Shown: positions 23,914 through 35,782 of the stretch, one piece after another
Position numbering within the stretch: position 1 is the first letter of the stretch
Layout of the letters: each line of letters starts with the position of its first letter
NCBI RefSeq assembly: GCF_000226095.1
Contig: NC_016473.1
Location: 2,604,001-2,668,000, forward strand
Length of the DNA stretch: 64,000 nt
Direction of reading: 5' to 3'
DNA from: Thermothelomyces thermophilus ATCC 42464
Taxonomy: Eukaryota > Ascomycota > Sordariomycetes > Sordariales > Chaetomiaceae
Position numbers and translations under genes: made by a program
Notes under the pieces: generated by a model
Database searches by the model: none
Told to the model about the DNA's origin: nothing
What the model saw: only the letters and a program-made list of their open reading frames with translations

Positions 23914-24770
23914 ATGACAGAAGCAGGCGGTTCCCCGGCGGCCGACGAGGTCAAACCATACAAGATTCACGTAAGACCGCGTTTTTCTCCCGCCGTTAGA
24001 ACCGCACAGCTGCTCAGACGTACCAGATCCCGACCAAACATCTCGATCTGACCCGCCAGAAACTCGAACTCTCTCGCCCCCCCCCCCCACCCGGAACCCT
24101 CTTATCCCAGTTCCAGTGATTGGGCTCCTGAACCGATAATCGAACCCCTCATAGACCATTGGTTTGTGGCCCTCGTCTCCCGCCTGCCCAGTTTCCCACG
24201 GGTCTCGTTCCCAGGCTCATATGCCCATCACCGCAGGCTAGAATCCTACTCCTGGCGCGACACCGAGCTAATCTCGCTGGTGAATCTGATGTGGCTACCC
24301 GGTCCGGAAGGGATGCTCCGGTTCTGGGCGGCTTGCGACAAGCATTGGGAGGAGGACGATGATGACGAGGACGGTTTTGCCAAGGGGTGGAAGCCGAACG
24401 TGGCCATCACCGTATTTACGGGGTCCAGTAAGAGCCGAAAAGAGCACGAACCTCACACGGAGGCGACTATGCCGGACGGACAAGAGACGGGTTTGTGGCC
24501 GACATCAGAGGAGGTTGCGAGCAGGGAGGTGTGCTATTGCCCGCCGCCATGGGCACTGTCCCCTATTTGAGGTCGTCCATACCCAGCGAATTATCCAGAG
24601 AGACAAGCGGCTTGCTTGCCTTTGAACAGCCCGATGCTCTTCTCGCTGGTGTGCGGGGGCTGGCGGAAGCAGTTCTGGCTAAGGAACCACGGCTGGCAAC
24701 GGCGGCGCGATCGCAAGCAACTGGCACGACAGCAGCTGGGCCAAGCCAGTTGCCCGCGGAGAGGGCCTGA
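23914..24770 (+). pseudogene. Decayed epoxide hydrolase (EHN-type), internally deleted
   Basis: The start resembles the N-terminal domain of fungal epoxide hydrolases: MTEAGGSP, then VKPYKIH, an intron (23971-24017), then KHLDLTRQKLELSR. A 12-C tract at 24077-24088 shifts the frame. Further on come PIIEPLIDHW, a canonical intron (24162-24236), and LESYSWRDTE. The text then jumps to C-terminal motifs (VNLMWLPGPEGMLRFW, GWKPNVAITVF, FEVVHTQRI, GLLAFEQPDALLAGVRGLAEAVLA), spread over more than one frame. The alpha/beta-hydrolase core with the HGWPG oxyanion motif and the nucleophilic Asp is absent. So both ends of the gene survive but the catalytic middle is gone and the frame is broken at least twice. 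The intact enzyme would hydrate epoxides to diols. Low-identity matching by eye leaves some doubt. Confidence 0.6.
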
Positions 24771-25302
24771 GTGAGATAGCGTGCGCATGGTGAGCAGCAA
24801 GGGCCACTAGGCGACGAAAAGGCCAGGGAAAAGAAATCCGAACTCGTCGTGCCACTTGGTTCCAGGATCGGAGTGCTGAGCGCCGAGAATGAGAGTTCTG
24901 ATACAGAGGTAAATTCGTCACCATTGAAGTCGAAAAATGTGTTGAGAAAGTGCCGAATAGCCTCGCCTAGCTGGCAGTGTTTTTGTTTTCCTTTTGTTTC
25001 TATCCTTGTTCCCATCGAAGGGTTAAGGCCCTTGATGGACGGGGCTGCCACGAGTGTGCGTCTTGCAACCGCGAGGCCGAGAGACTGAATCTGGTAATGA
25101 CCATCAAACGATATAACCTGCTCCCTGGCACTCCAAAATTACCATGAGCCTCCCATGTTGCGCCGAGAGAACAAAGTCTCGTGACACCTCCAACCGCGTC
25201 GTGAATCATGCGCCATGAGACAATTTGGTGCCAACTTGGTATGACCGGGCCAGGCCAACGCTAGCCGTGACAAAGTGCAGTATGCCGCCAAATGCATAGG
25301 CC
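24771..25302. other. Intergenic
   Basis: Lies between the epoxide hydrolase remnant and the 3' end of pom34. Nothing was recognised. Confidence 0.45.
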
Positions 25303-26211
25303 CTATGAATGCAGCCAGCTGTTACCAGAGCTCCTCCTCCCTTTCTCGTACAGCCACTTGTTGTTGAGGCCCACAGTCGACCGCTTCCCTGTCGCCGGAG
25401 TGGGCGTCGCAGGGCCGTCGCTGAACACGCTGGAAGCGGTGCTTGCGTTGAGCGGGCTGGTGGACCCGAACGACGACCTCCTCCCGCCGCCCACGGCCTT
25501 GTGCAGCAAGGGGCTAGCCGATGAGGGCGAGTATTGTGGAACATTGAGCTTGGACGGCGAAGTGCTGAACCTAGGCGACGTGTATTGCTGCCCAGAGCCG
25601 GGGCTGGCGATGTTGGACACGGGCGAGCTGGTGTAGCTCTTGACGCTGGCGGGCGACCCGGCAAGCGACGGCGTCCTCGAGTACCGCGGGGGCGTGCTGT
25701 ACACTGAGTTCGGCGTGGGTGGCTTCGAGCTCGGCGGCAAGCCGAGCAGCCTCCGCTGGGCGGGGGTGAGGGGAATGTCAGAGAGGTCGTCGCGCGGCCG
25801 GTAAAGCGGCAGCAGCGCCAGGGCGATGTTAATCAGAGGAATGATGACGAGTGTCGCCGTTATCCAGCTGCTGTACTGCTTCAATACGGGACTGATTCTG
25901 CGGAAAAAAAAAAAAAAAAAAAAAAAGTCAGCGCGGTTGGTCCCGCGATGCCTTCTATTCAAAGGAGAGACTCACGCCCAGGCCGGCACAAAGGGTAGCA
26001 CGCCCTGCCGCAGCACCCCGAGCGCGACTAGAGCCACAACATTGTAGACCACCTGGCGGACATTCTTCTCCGTGAAGACGTTTCGACTCTGTCGCCGCGT
26101 AATCTCCGCGAGGCGGGGATGCTTCCAATTGCCCGGGCTCTCTGTAGCCGCCGGTGTGGTGGGTTGCTTGACGGGGGTATACTGGACCTGCGCCAGGGCT
26201 GACGACGACAT
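25303..26211 (-). CDS. pom34: Nucleoporin Pom34 (membrane ring of the nuclear pore)
   Basis: Two exons (26211-25976, 25897-25303) give 276 residues. Two membrane segments ([25 protein letters not shown], and [18 protein letters not shown] after the intron) flank a short loop. The signature [22 protein letters not shown] follows. The remainder is a Ser/Pro-rich tail with repeated TPP, SxTPS and SPR motifs, suited to phosphorylation. Pom34 belongs to the transmembrane ring (Pom152-Ndc1-Pom34) that anchors the pore in the nuclear envelope. The intron (25975-25898) contains a run of 23 T residues on the sense strand before its acceptor. Topology and the [13 protein letters not shown] motif make the family call firm. 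Confidence 0.9.
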
Positions 26212-26925
26212 AGTGTCGGGACGAGGTCGCTGAGTCGCGTCGTGCGCTGAAGACGTAGCGACAAGTTGCAACAAAAGTGCCGCGGCGTTGCTGCGGCAGC
26301 TGAAGCGCACCGTTTCGGAGGATGTGGCCTCGCAGAAAACGGCAATGTCTCAAAATATCCCTGCTGTATATGGGGTTAGTAAAGTAGAGTGGCTGGAAGG
26401 CCGCTTGTGGGCGGCGGCGTCCCTAGGAAAGCCGTGGTGTTGCTGTTTCGTTGGCGGGCTTGTCGTTGTTCATTGAACAAAATAGCACAGCAAGCGGGCC
26501 GCGATATGACGCGAAGTCAACACTGGGATCTCCTGGTCTCGCCATGCGACGGCCTGCAGCAATTGACGCTGTCAGCTGACCGGCAGGTGTTGCAGTATGC
26601 CTAGCACGGATAGCCCAAGTTGTTCAGCTTTCCCGTCGGATCTCCACACATCTTGGCAACTCTTCCCACCGCCCCACAAACCGCCCCCCTGCCTGCTGGG
26701 GCAGAGAGGTCCCCACTGATTCCCGGCTGCTCCCTTACCACCAACTAACTATCCCGGCACCCGCTATCCGTGCTCGCCTCGTCAAGGCAGCCCGCTCTCT
26801 TCACAGAAGGGTCCTTCTTCTTGAGCCCCGACTCCCACGGTTTCCATCAATTTGGATCCGAAAACAGCTTGTGCCTGCTGTTTGCACGATTACGGTAGCC
26901 CGAAACGCTCGGTCGCTCCGACAGA
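26212..26925. promoter_or_regulatory. Divergent promoter region, pom34 / acyl-CoA-synthetase-like gene
   Basis: About 710 bp between two divergent starts, with pyrimidine-rich sequence at about 26640-26850. No gene or repeat was recognised. Confidence 0.5.
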
Positions 26926-28679
26926 ATGCTCGACACGCTCCTGATCCGTCTCGACGAGAGCATCACCGAGCTCTTTGGACAATGGAATCTCTGGACTAGC
27001 GCCATCTTCACCGTTCTCGTCGGGGTTTTGACGTACCAGATCGCGACACGGCAAGATCCAGACACCCATCCGTTCATTCTTGCCCGCCAAGCCCATGGAT
27101 CGGCCGTCCGTCAACCCGGCGAATCCTCCGTCTACAGATCCCCGGCCGCTCCCCATGGCATGCCCCTCAATGCCGGCTTGAATGTGAAGGACCCGGGGGC
27201 CTCCAAGTGGTCGCGGGGACGCGATGGAGACCTGCGGGACGTCTGGCGCCAAGCTATTGCGGGCGTGCAAGAGGATGGCCCTAACAAGGGAGCCACGGGT
27301 CGCATTCTGACTGTGCTCGGCACCGACAAGACGATTGAACACCCCCTCGCCGACGTCACCCGCCAGATCAACCTGATCGGCCAGCACATCGCCGACCAGG
27401 GCGGCAACCGTGTGGCCATCTATCTCCCCAACTCGGTCGAGCTGCTTGCCACGCTGTTCGCCTGCGCCTTCTACAACTTGACCGCCGTGATCCTGCCCTT
27501 TGACGAGCCCGCCGACGCCGTCCTCTCCATGCTACGCCGGTCCGCGGCTGACACCGTGGTGACCGCGCCAGGGTCCTTCCCCTTTGATGCCGTCGCCAAG
27601 AGCTACCCTTCCCTTCGCCAGCTGATCTGGGTCGTCGACGAGGGCAGCAAGCACTTGGATTGGAACGAGATCCCTCAGGGTACTGGCGGCAGCGTCAGCG
27701 TCTCTACCTGGCAGGAGATCGTCAACGACGGGTCCGTCGATGCAGGCAAGGAGCTACCACCGCTAGAGGGGCAGAAAGAACCCCGCGATATCACCGTCTT
27801 CTGGAAGCCGAGGCCGGGTCAGCAGGAGGAGATGGTGCGCTTCACTTCGGCCAACATCGTTTCCGGCATTGCCGCGCAGATCTTCGCCATCCCTACTGCG
27901 CAGCGGATGGGTCCCTCGGACCTGTTCCTCCCCGCTGACTCCCTCGCCAACACGCACACTCTCGTCCTCACCTTGGCCGCGCTCTTCTCCAACGCTTCCG
28001 TCGCCTTCAACTCGGTCGCCGCGCAAGCCGACGACCTTGCCGTGTCCACGCGCGGCACCGTCTCCCCGACCATTCTGGTCGCTACCCCCGCCGCCCTCCT
28101 CAAGACCCATCAGGAATCGCTTGCCCGCATCAACTCGTCGCTTGTCGCCCGCATCCGCCATCGCCTGCAAGTCCGCAAACTGACCCAACACGGCGTCCTT
28201 CCCACCGGAAGCAGCAACAACAACAGCAAGCTGCGATTGATTCTGACCGCCGAGCGCGTCGGCGCTGGTACCCCCCTGCTTTCGACGGCCGTGCTGACGG
28301 ATCTGCGCGCGATCACCGGCGCTCGGATCGTGTACGCGTTGACGGCCGCCAAGGTTGCCGGCGCCGCGACACAGACTTTGTTTTTCGACTACAGGGTCTT
28401 GGAGGGCCAGCAGACCCACTTTGGGCCGCCGCTGACGAGCACCGAAATCCTGTTCCGGGATATGGGTGAGTGGAAGACCACGGATGAAGAGGGAAGCAGG
28501 GGCGAGGTAAGTTTTAAAGTCACTCATACATTCATTCCTCTTGCTGGAGCGCAGATGTGAGCATGTATGGCTAACTTTTTCTCCAGATTATTGTTCGCGG
28601 ACCTTCTGTTTCCGGTGGCGAGGCTGCCCTTGGTGTGGCCGGTAAGATGAGGGATGATAACACGTTGGCGTACGTTTGA
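26926..28679 (+). CDS. AMP-binding, long-chain acyl-CoA synthetase-like protein (probable pseudoenzyme)
   Basis: Exons 26926-28506 and 28587-28679 give 557 residues. An N-terminal hydrophobic segment (about 22-40) suggests membrane anchoring. The body follows the plan of fungal long-chain acyl-CoA synthetases: GNRVAIYLPNSVELLATLFAC, VILPFDEPADAVLSML, LFLPADSLANTHTLVLTLAALF and FGPPLTSTEILFRDM-GEW, ending in GEIIVRGPSVSGGE. Where active enzymes carry the phosphate-binding loop (S/T-S-G-T-T-G-x-P-K-G) this protein reads ITVFWKPRPGQQEEMVRF, so the loop is missing. The C-terminal lid domain is also largely absent, ending 18 residues after the RGPSV block. These losses argue against adenylation activity. 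The family fold is clear; the cellular role is not known from sequence. Confidence 0.75.
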
Positions 28680-29075
28680 ATGGACTCGGTGAATCATGCA
28701 CGCATGGTAAGGGGACACACATGACTTTCCGGCCTCGACGAGATGTTTTCTCGTCGAGCGGTATTCGCAGCATTTATCAGAGGTTCAAATTACGTCTTCG
28801 ACTGTCGGGTTCAGTTGCTTGGGTCTTCCCATTGTTCCGCAACATAGAACTAATTCCCCTATTTATTATTCCCTTACCACGAGCGAGCTGATCAGTCATG
28901 GAAAAGCGAGACTTGGAAAAAAAAGCGGCATATCCCCATATATCATCTGTATCCCACAATAACAGTAACCCCCCTGATCCATCCAGCCTGCGCCCTGCGC
29001 CCATACCATGCAAGATAGACAAACAAACAAGATAATCTTCCTCAGACCGACGCTCATGTTCCAAAACTACACCGT
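28680..29075. other. Intergenic region between convergent genes
   Basis: Holds the 3' flanks of the acyl-CoA-synthetase-like gene and of mcm5. Nothing else was recognised. Confidence 0.5.
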
Positions 29076-31455
29076 CTACGCCCCGTTTCTGTAAACCTGC
29101 GCTCCCTGGTTCCTGAACATGATGGTATCCCGCCTCTGCAGAATCATCAGCGCCCGGTTCAAGGCGGCCTCGCTGAAGCCTCTGCCCTCGACCATCTCGC
29201 GCCGCAACGTCGCCAGGCTGGTGCTCCACCCGATCGGTAGCCGCCGCTTGAGCTCGGCCTCGACGCGCGACACCTCCTCGTTCAGCTCGCGGCTGCCCTG
29301 GTTGCTGCCCTGGTTGACCGCGTCCATGGTGGAGCAGAGGAACAGCCGGATCGCCTCGTCGACGTGCTCCTCGGTCGCGACGGGGGACAGGGTCAGCTTG
29401 GCGAGGGACTCGGTGATGCGCACGATGGCCTCGAGCTGCCGGACCGTGATGGGGATGGACGACCGCGTGTTGGCCTCGAGCTCGGCGGCGTGGACTTGCT
29501 TGCGGATGGCGACGAAGTGCGACGAGAGCTTCTCCGCGGCCGCGTCAGAAAGGCGCGGGGCGCAGCGTCTGGGAAGGCTTGGTTAGTGGCTCGTTGGGTC
29601 GGATTGATCGAGGGGATATATAATATAAGGGAAGGGGGTGTAGATTTGGAGGTGGAGATTTGGCTGCTTACGATCTGCAGTAGCTAATGTAGCGACGCAT
29701 CTTCTCGACGGGGATCTCCGCTTCGACGCGCTCTTCTACGCCGCGCCCGCCCATGTGGATGCCCATGACGTGCTTGGCGATGCGCTCGTCCTTGCCGCGC
29801 TCGTGCTCGTCCTTGACGATGAAGATCATGTCGAAACGGGAAAGGATGGTGGTCTGGAAGTCGATGTTCTCGCCGGGCGTCTTCATGTCGTCGTACCGCC
29901 CAAAGATGGGGTTGGCGGCGGCGAGAACCGAGGTTCGGGCGTTCAGGATGGTGGTGATGCCTGCTTTCGCGATCGAGATGGTCTGCTGCTCCATCGCTTC
30001 GTGGATTGCCACCCGGTCCTCGTCGCGCATCTTGTCGAACTCGTCGATGCACACCACACCGCCGTCGGCAAGCACCATAGCACCGCCCTCAAGGTAGAAC
30101 TCTCGTGTCGATTGGTCCCGCTGGACGGAAGCCGTCAAACCGGCGGCGGAGGAACCCTTGCCGGATGTATAAATGGCAATGGGCGCAACCTTTTCGACGA
30201 ACTTGAGCAACTGCGACTTGGCCGTGCCGGGGTCGCCCAGCAGGAGAACGTTGATGTCGCCACGCAGCTTCATGCCGTCCGGAAGGATCTTTTTGGAGCC
30301 GCCCAGCAGGAGACACAGGATAGCTTTCTTGATATCCCGGTTACCGTAGATGGACGGGGCAATGCAGTCGGTCATGATGTTGTACAGATCTGGCCGCCTG
30401 CTGAGCTCGAGAAACTCTTGCTCCTCCTCCTCGGAAAACACGGCCTGCCCCTTGGCGGTCTGGTCGATATCGGTCTGGATGCCGGTCGCACGCAGGTACG
30501 GTGTCCGGATGGCGACGGCACCGCCCGAGTTCTTGGAACCCTTGCTCTGATAGATAGAGAAGATGCCCATGATAACGCACCTCGACCCAGGTACCACCCG
30601 GTTCGTGAGGTAGCGGTCAGCAGAGACGAGGACATGGCGCGGCAACTCTCCGACGGGCACCTGGTCGGGGGCCTCCTGGAGCTTGATGATCTGTTGGTCG
30701 ACAAATTTCGATTTCTCGTGTACGACGAAATAGGGGTCGAGAGGGCACTTTTCGGTGGGATCGCCGGGCGCCCTGTACCTGCCACACTGCCTTGGGAGTG
30801 ACACGCTACTAAATCCTCCGAGAACCGGGATGTCTTGCGTGTGATCGCAGGTGCGGCATTGGATATGAAGCTCTGTCGCTTTGGACGACATGACCGAGGC
30901 GCCGATGACAATGCCTGGCACCCTAACAAGCCTCGAAATGGTGAGCGAATCCAGGTTGCGAATCGACACATCTTCGGCGTTGGAGTGCAGCAACAGCTGG
31001 TGGTCGGGGAGTTTGACATTGGGCTCGTGAGGATAGACGATTCTGTGTGTGCACCGCTTCAACGCTGCTTCGAACTAGACGAGGAGGTCAGATATATCCG
31101 GTCCAAAAAAAAAAAAAGGTCCTGTTGTTTTCGTACTAGTGGGATGATCTCTGCCGGTTCCGTAACCAATCTGTGGGCGATTTCTTCGTTGAACTTGATC
31201 AAATCGCCAATATTGACGTCGCAGTAGTATTTTTTGAGGAGCGCATTCTCACGGAGTTGATCTCTTGAGAGAAAAGTTAGTCCCACATGTGCGCCACGAG
31301 ACGGAACTACAAGAAGCGAACCTGTATACGAAGACGTTGTCGAGTCGGAAGTCGAGGATGAAGGACTCGAGGAGGCTACGGATTTGCGTGTTGGACTCTT
31401 CGGTTTCGGCCGGTGTCCCGTAGAGGCGACTTGTGAAGACCGACTGTCGGTCCAT
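29076..31455 (-). CDS. mcm5: MCM5, subunit of the replicative MCM2-7 helicase
   Basis: Exons 31455-31322, 31263-31137, 31074-29672 and 29568-29076 join to 718 residues. The N-terminal domain carries a zinc motif with cysteines near 160, 163, 184 and 197 (CRTC ... QCGRY ... EKC). The AAA+ core has Walker A GDPGTAKS (about 367-374), Walker [10 protein letters not shown] (about 428-436) and the SRFD arginine finger (about 499-502). The stretch [19 protein letters not shown] is distinctive for MCM5. A winged-helix tail follows ([20 protein letters not shown]). It is loaded onto origins in G1 and unwinds DNA in S phase as part of CMG. Intron 2 holds a run of 13 T on the sense strand. An ACGCGT box upstream (separate entry) suggests G1/S control. 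Confidence 0.96.
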
Positions 31456-32276
31456 GGTGAAGAGCAGGTACCGAATCTATGTGCCGTGATGCGAGGGTTG
31501 GAGGGAAAGGGGAACAGAATGGTGAGTGGTGGCCTCGGTGATCACGATGGAGGGGCAGAAGTTTAGGTTGCAAAAAGGAGGGCGACCGCGACGCGTAAAA
31601 CCGCCAGGGCAACGCGACCACAGCGCGTTTTCTTGCAGGGATCTTAATTGAGCCCCACCAGGCTGGTCTGTGCTGAGCGGGCGGTACTAGTAGTTACGGA
31701 TACTGGATAACGTTAATAAGGCGGCAAACCCCGTTACAATGCTGCCTAAGCAGGACCCAAGTCGAATATGCAATCACAGGGGGAGGAACAATTCTGAGCA
31801 CTGCTCAGCAGAAAGTGGCAGGGTTCAGGGGACCGTTGCTTGGCGCAGGCCAGTCCCGGCCAGGTTGGCGTTCCCGAACAGCAATGCGGCAGGAGCTCGA
31901 GTGCGGCGGCCCGCAGTCCGACTTCGTACGCACTTACTACAACTAGTTACTCGGGAGAGGATTCAATCGCCTCTCAACCTAAACAGCTTTCGATTGTGGG
32001 CCCATCGTATTCGCCTGAAAATAGAGGAAACATATACGGATTACGCACGCCTGGCACGCACGCAGCAGCTGAGCCACGGCTGGATCCCGGCGCAGCGCAT
32101 GCAACACAACACACAACACTTGCAGCGCTCGGCAATGGTACCTCGGTGACGGTAGCCTCAGACAGCTCCGCGGCACCTCCGACGATCAAGGCCCGAACCT
32201 CGCGCGCACACGGCCTGAATGGTCGCAAGCGACCTGAAGACTTTGCCTTGTGGCCGGGGAGATTGGGCGAAGCATC
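31456..32276. promoter_or_regulatory. Divergent promoter region, mcm5 / vps54
   Basis: About 820 bp separate the two starts. The vps54 main frame stays open far upstream (to 31840), but the conserved protein begins at 32277. A TACGGATTACGC motif occurs near 32036. Confidence 0.5.
31591..31596. promoter_or_regulatory. MCB-like element ACGCGT upstream of mcm5
   Basis: A palindromic ACGCGT lies about 136 bp upstream of the mcm5 start codon. The further CG-rich words AACGCGAC and AGCGCGTTTT follow within 40 bp. ACGCGT is the binding site of MBF (Mbp1-Swi6 / Cdc10 type), which drives G1/S genes in fungi, including MCM genes. The site is seen; its function is inferred. Confidence 0.5.
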
Positions 32277-35200
32277 ATGTTCTCAAACCAGGGGGCGCGC
32301 AAGTCGGTGGATAGCCTGTCGCCGACCCCGTCGGTTGGGCATCGGGGCGACTTCCCTTTCCATGGGTATACACACGCCCATAACCCACGAGATCTGGACT
32401 GGACTGTATCTCGAGCTTCGGCTAATACTCAGAAGAACAGCGCCTCTCGGGTCCCAGCGACCAGGCCAGCGGAGAGGGTCGACTGCAAGCTCCGTCCATT
32501 CGATCGGCGGCTCGCTGGACGCTGGGGCGAGCTCGTCCGACGCCGTATTCGAATCGGGCCAGAATGCTATATCAACCCTCCTCCAGCCCCCGATAGTAAG
32601 GACCGGCCTCCTCCCACACACCGCCCCGCCCGCCTCGAGTGCCCACCGGCCCCCGACCTCACGAGATATCCCCCCAGTGGCGCTCACCAACATCCCGCAC
32701 GTCGAACCATCCGAGTTCGCCCCTTACCTGTCGCAAGTCGGCGCCTTGTACGAACAACTGCGGCGGATACAGTTGGATGAGGATCAAGGGACGAACAACA
32801 CACACCGCCGAGGCACCAAGCCCGACGAATACCCCGAGGCGCTCGATGAGGCCCACCTGAGGCCCGGCAGGCGCCCCGGCTTGTCGTCGAGACGGATGTC
32901 CACGGCGTCTCTCAGCTCCTTATCGTCGATAGACTCGGCTCCGGCCCCGCGGCGCTCGAGCTCACGCCCCAGGAGAGGACAGACACACGGACCTCCGCCA
33001 CTCTCTACCATACCCGCCGTGTACTTTGACCAAGATTTCCACCTCGAGAACCCGCGCACGTTTGATGTCGTGAGTGAGCGCTCTGAGGTAGTCCGGCCGG
33101 CACCGGGCAGCAACGAGAAGGGCGCCTCCTCCAACGGTCAGGCCGCTGCGCCCCGCAAGGCCCTGGCAACCAACGCGATCCTGCAGGAGAAGCTCTCGTG
33201 GTACATGGATACCGTGGAGATGCACCTCATCCAGTCCATTTCCACCGCGTCCACCACCTTCTTCACCGCCCTCGGCTCGCTACGAGAGCTACACTCGGAG
33301 GCGGCAGATTCGGTGGAGAGGATCAGGGCGCTAAGGAAGGAGCTGGAAGCTCTCGACCAAGAAGTTGCCACCGGAGGCCTCAACCTCGTCCAGCAGCGCA
33401 GGAGACGGGAGAACGTCAAACGGCTTCACGACGCTGTTCTGCAACTTAAAGAGATTGTCGACCGCGTGGCCGTCTGTGAGACCCTGGTCGACTCGGGCCA
33501 AGTTGACCAAGCCCTCGACGGCATCGACATGATCGAGAATCTCATGGCAGGCGAGGCACCAAACAACAGCGAGATGGGTATACGCTTGAGAGACCTCAGG
33601 GACGCCACCGCCCTCCAGAGCGTGAGCGGCGACTTGGCTGCCCTCCATCTCCGCATCGGGAAGTCTTACGAGGCCAAGTTCCTAGACACGCTCCTCACAG
33701 ATCTCAGAACACATGTCGAGAAAGTGTCTCCCCAAGAGGTTCTGATGCGTTGGAGCAACGCCTCGGCACGTACCCGTGGGGCTCACAGTCGCGAACCCTC
33801 CGCCCAACCGGCCTACATGACGGGAACGAAGGCGATGCGGGCAGAGCTCCTCTCCAGCCTAGCGGGTCTGCAACGTGCCAAATATCTTACGGCTGCGGCT
33901 ACCGCGTACCGAGAAGCGGCGCTACGCGAGATCAGGGCCATCATCCGGAAGCATATGCCCAGCTCCAACGAAGATGATAATGAATCGCTCATGTCAACAT
34001 CCACTAGGACGGGAGGCAAGCAGCGCTCGCAGCAGGAGAGGTCGATCATGCTGGCCCGCAACTTGCGCGCTCTGGAACCGCAGGATGCCGAGCAGCTGCT
34101 GATCAACATATACATCGGCGTGTCCGAAGCGCTGAGAAGACTGGGCACCCAAGCCAAGGTTCTCTTAGATGTTGCGAGCTCCATTGGCGAGCCCGGGGGG
34201 GCGCCTCCCGGAGCCCGATCTCCGCTCCAGTCACCCCCTTTCAGCCCCACCCCGAGGCAAGCATCAGGCGCTGCTCAAGAAGCCCAGGAGGAGATCCACT
34301 TGGCCGTGGACATTGCGAATCTTCTCGGGCAGGCGGTAGACGTGGCACAAGAGAAGATCGTCAAGGTGTTGCGCGTGCGCTCAGAGCAGAGCAAGCGGTT
34401 GGATCTCCTTTGGTTCCTCCGCTATTTCACACTCAACCTCCACTTTGCCAACGAGTGCGAGGCCATCTCGGGGCGCAGCGGCACCACTCTGAAGACGGTC
34501 GTCAACGGGCACATCAAGGACTTTATTCAATACCATGGCGACGCAGAGAATCAAAAGCTTGCCCAGGGAATGGAGTCAGACCAGTGGAATTCCGCTGACT
34601 TTGGCGACAAAGACACCGAAGTGCTCAATCAGCTTCTGGAGAGCAGCACCAAGGACGCCGCCGCGTGGGTGGAGGGGACTCAAGTCTGGCTTCCGCATCC
34701 CGACTCGCAAAAGCCGGGCGAAGAGGCCGACCCTTTGACGACGCAGACCAATGGCTCCAGCAAGACAAAAACAAGGAGCGCCGTGATCGACTCGGAACAT
34801 TTCCTGCTTCCCAACTCGGCCATATCGTGCATGCACGGCATGGCCCGTTTCTTGCAGCTCATGACCGCGATACCGTCCATGACGAGCGAAGTATCCACAT
34901 CGCTCATCTCGTATCTCCAGCTCTTCAACTCACGCTGCACCCAACTCATCCTCGGCGCCGGAGCGACACGCTCGGCCGGGCTCAAGAACATCACGACGAA
35001 ACATCTCGCCCTAGCATCGCAAGCCCTCGCCTTCATCGCCACCATCATCCCACACGTCCGCGAGTTCGTCCGACGACACTGCGGTTCGGTGACGGCGGCG
35101 CCGGGAGTCATGGGCGAGTTCGATAAGGTCAGGCGGGCGTTCCAGGAACACCAGAACAACATCTACGACAAGCTTGTCGAGATCATGAGTGGGCGGGCGC

Positions 35201-35782
35201 TGGCCGGTACTAAGAAACTCAAGGCGGTAAATTGGGAGCAGCCATCCAACAGCGTGGCCAACGAGTACATGGAGACACTGGTCAAGGAGACCACCACGCT
35301 TCACCGCAACCTGACAAAGCATCTGCCCGAGGACACCGTGAGGATGATCATGATGCCCGTGTTCCGGAACTACAAAGACACGTTCGGCGCGGCATATCGG
35401 GGGTTGGAGCTCAAGTCAGAGCAAGCCCGTGCAAGGTACGCCGCCTAGTCAGCAGTCTGTTCAGGGCAAAAATGGCTAACACGAGCACAGGATGCTTCAA
35501 GATATCGAGTACTTCAAGTCTCGGCTGGGCAAAATCGACGGTTTCGAGGACGCGGGTGACCATCTGGTTAGCGTCATCAAGAAGATGACTGCTCCTCCCC
35601 CACCTCCAACACCCGAACCCGCATCGCAATCGCCGCCAGCAACGGAAACTCCAAACGGAGGAGAGGAAGGAAAGAAACCGGCAGGAGAAGGTCAGCCTCC
35701 GAATCCACAACCCCAAGCAAGCACGGCAGCAGCACAGGCAGAGAAGAAGGGAGAGGGCAACGATGCAAGCACGGCAGCGTAA
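32277..35782 (+). CDS. vps54: Vps54, subunit of the GARP tethering complex
   Basis: Exons 32277-32365, 32433-35435 and 35491-35782 give 1127 residues. It starts MFSNQGARKSVDSLSP and has a long disordered N-terminus. The conserved Vps54 core begins at PPVALTNIPHVEPSEFAPYL and VYFDQDFHLENPRTFDVVSE. Then come the coiled-coil block LSWYMDTVEMHLIQSISTAS through VQQRRRRENVKRLHDAV and a helical C-terminal domain (LDLLWFLRYFTLNLHFANECEAISGRSG). The tail is Pro/Gln/Ala-rich. GARP (Vps51-54) tethers endosome-derived vesicles at the trans-Golgi. Both introns are canonical and restore frame exactly. The frame remains open upstream of the chosen start after the first intron, so an alternative N-terminus is possible, but the spliced ATG exon is the better model. 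Confidence 0.9.

Noticed and set aside
31840-32276. Longer N-terminus for Vps54 from the open frame upstream
   Set aside because: That stretch is not conserved-looking and would require ignoring the well-formed ATG exon at 32277 with canonical GTATAC donor and CAG acceptor.
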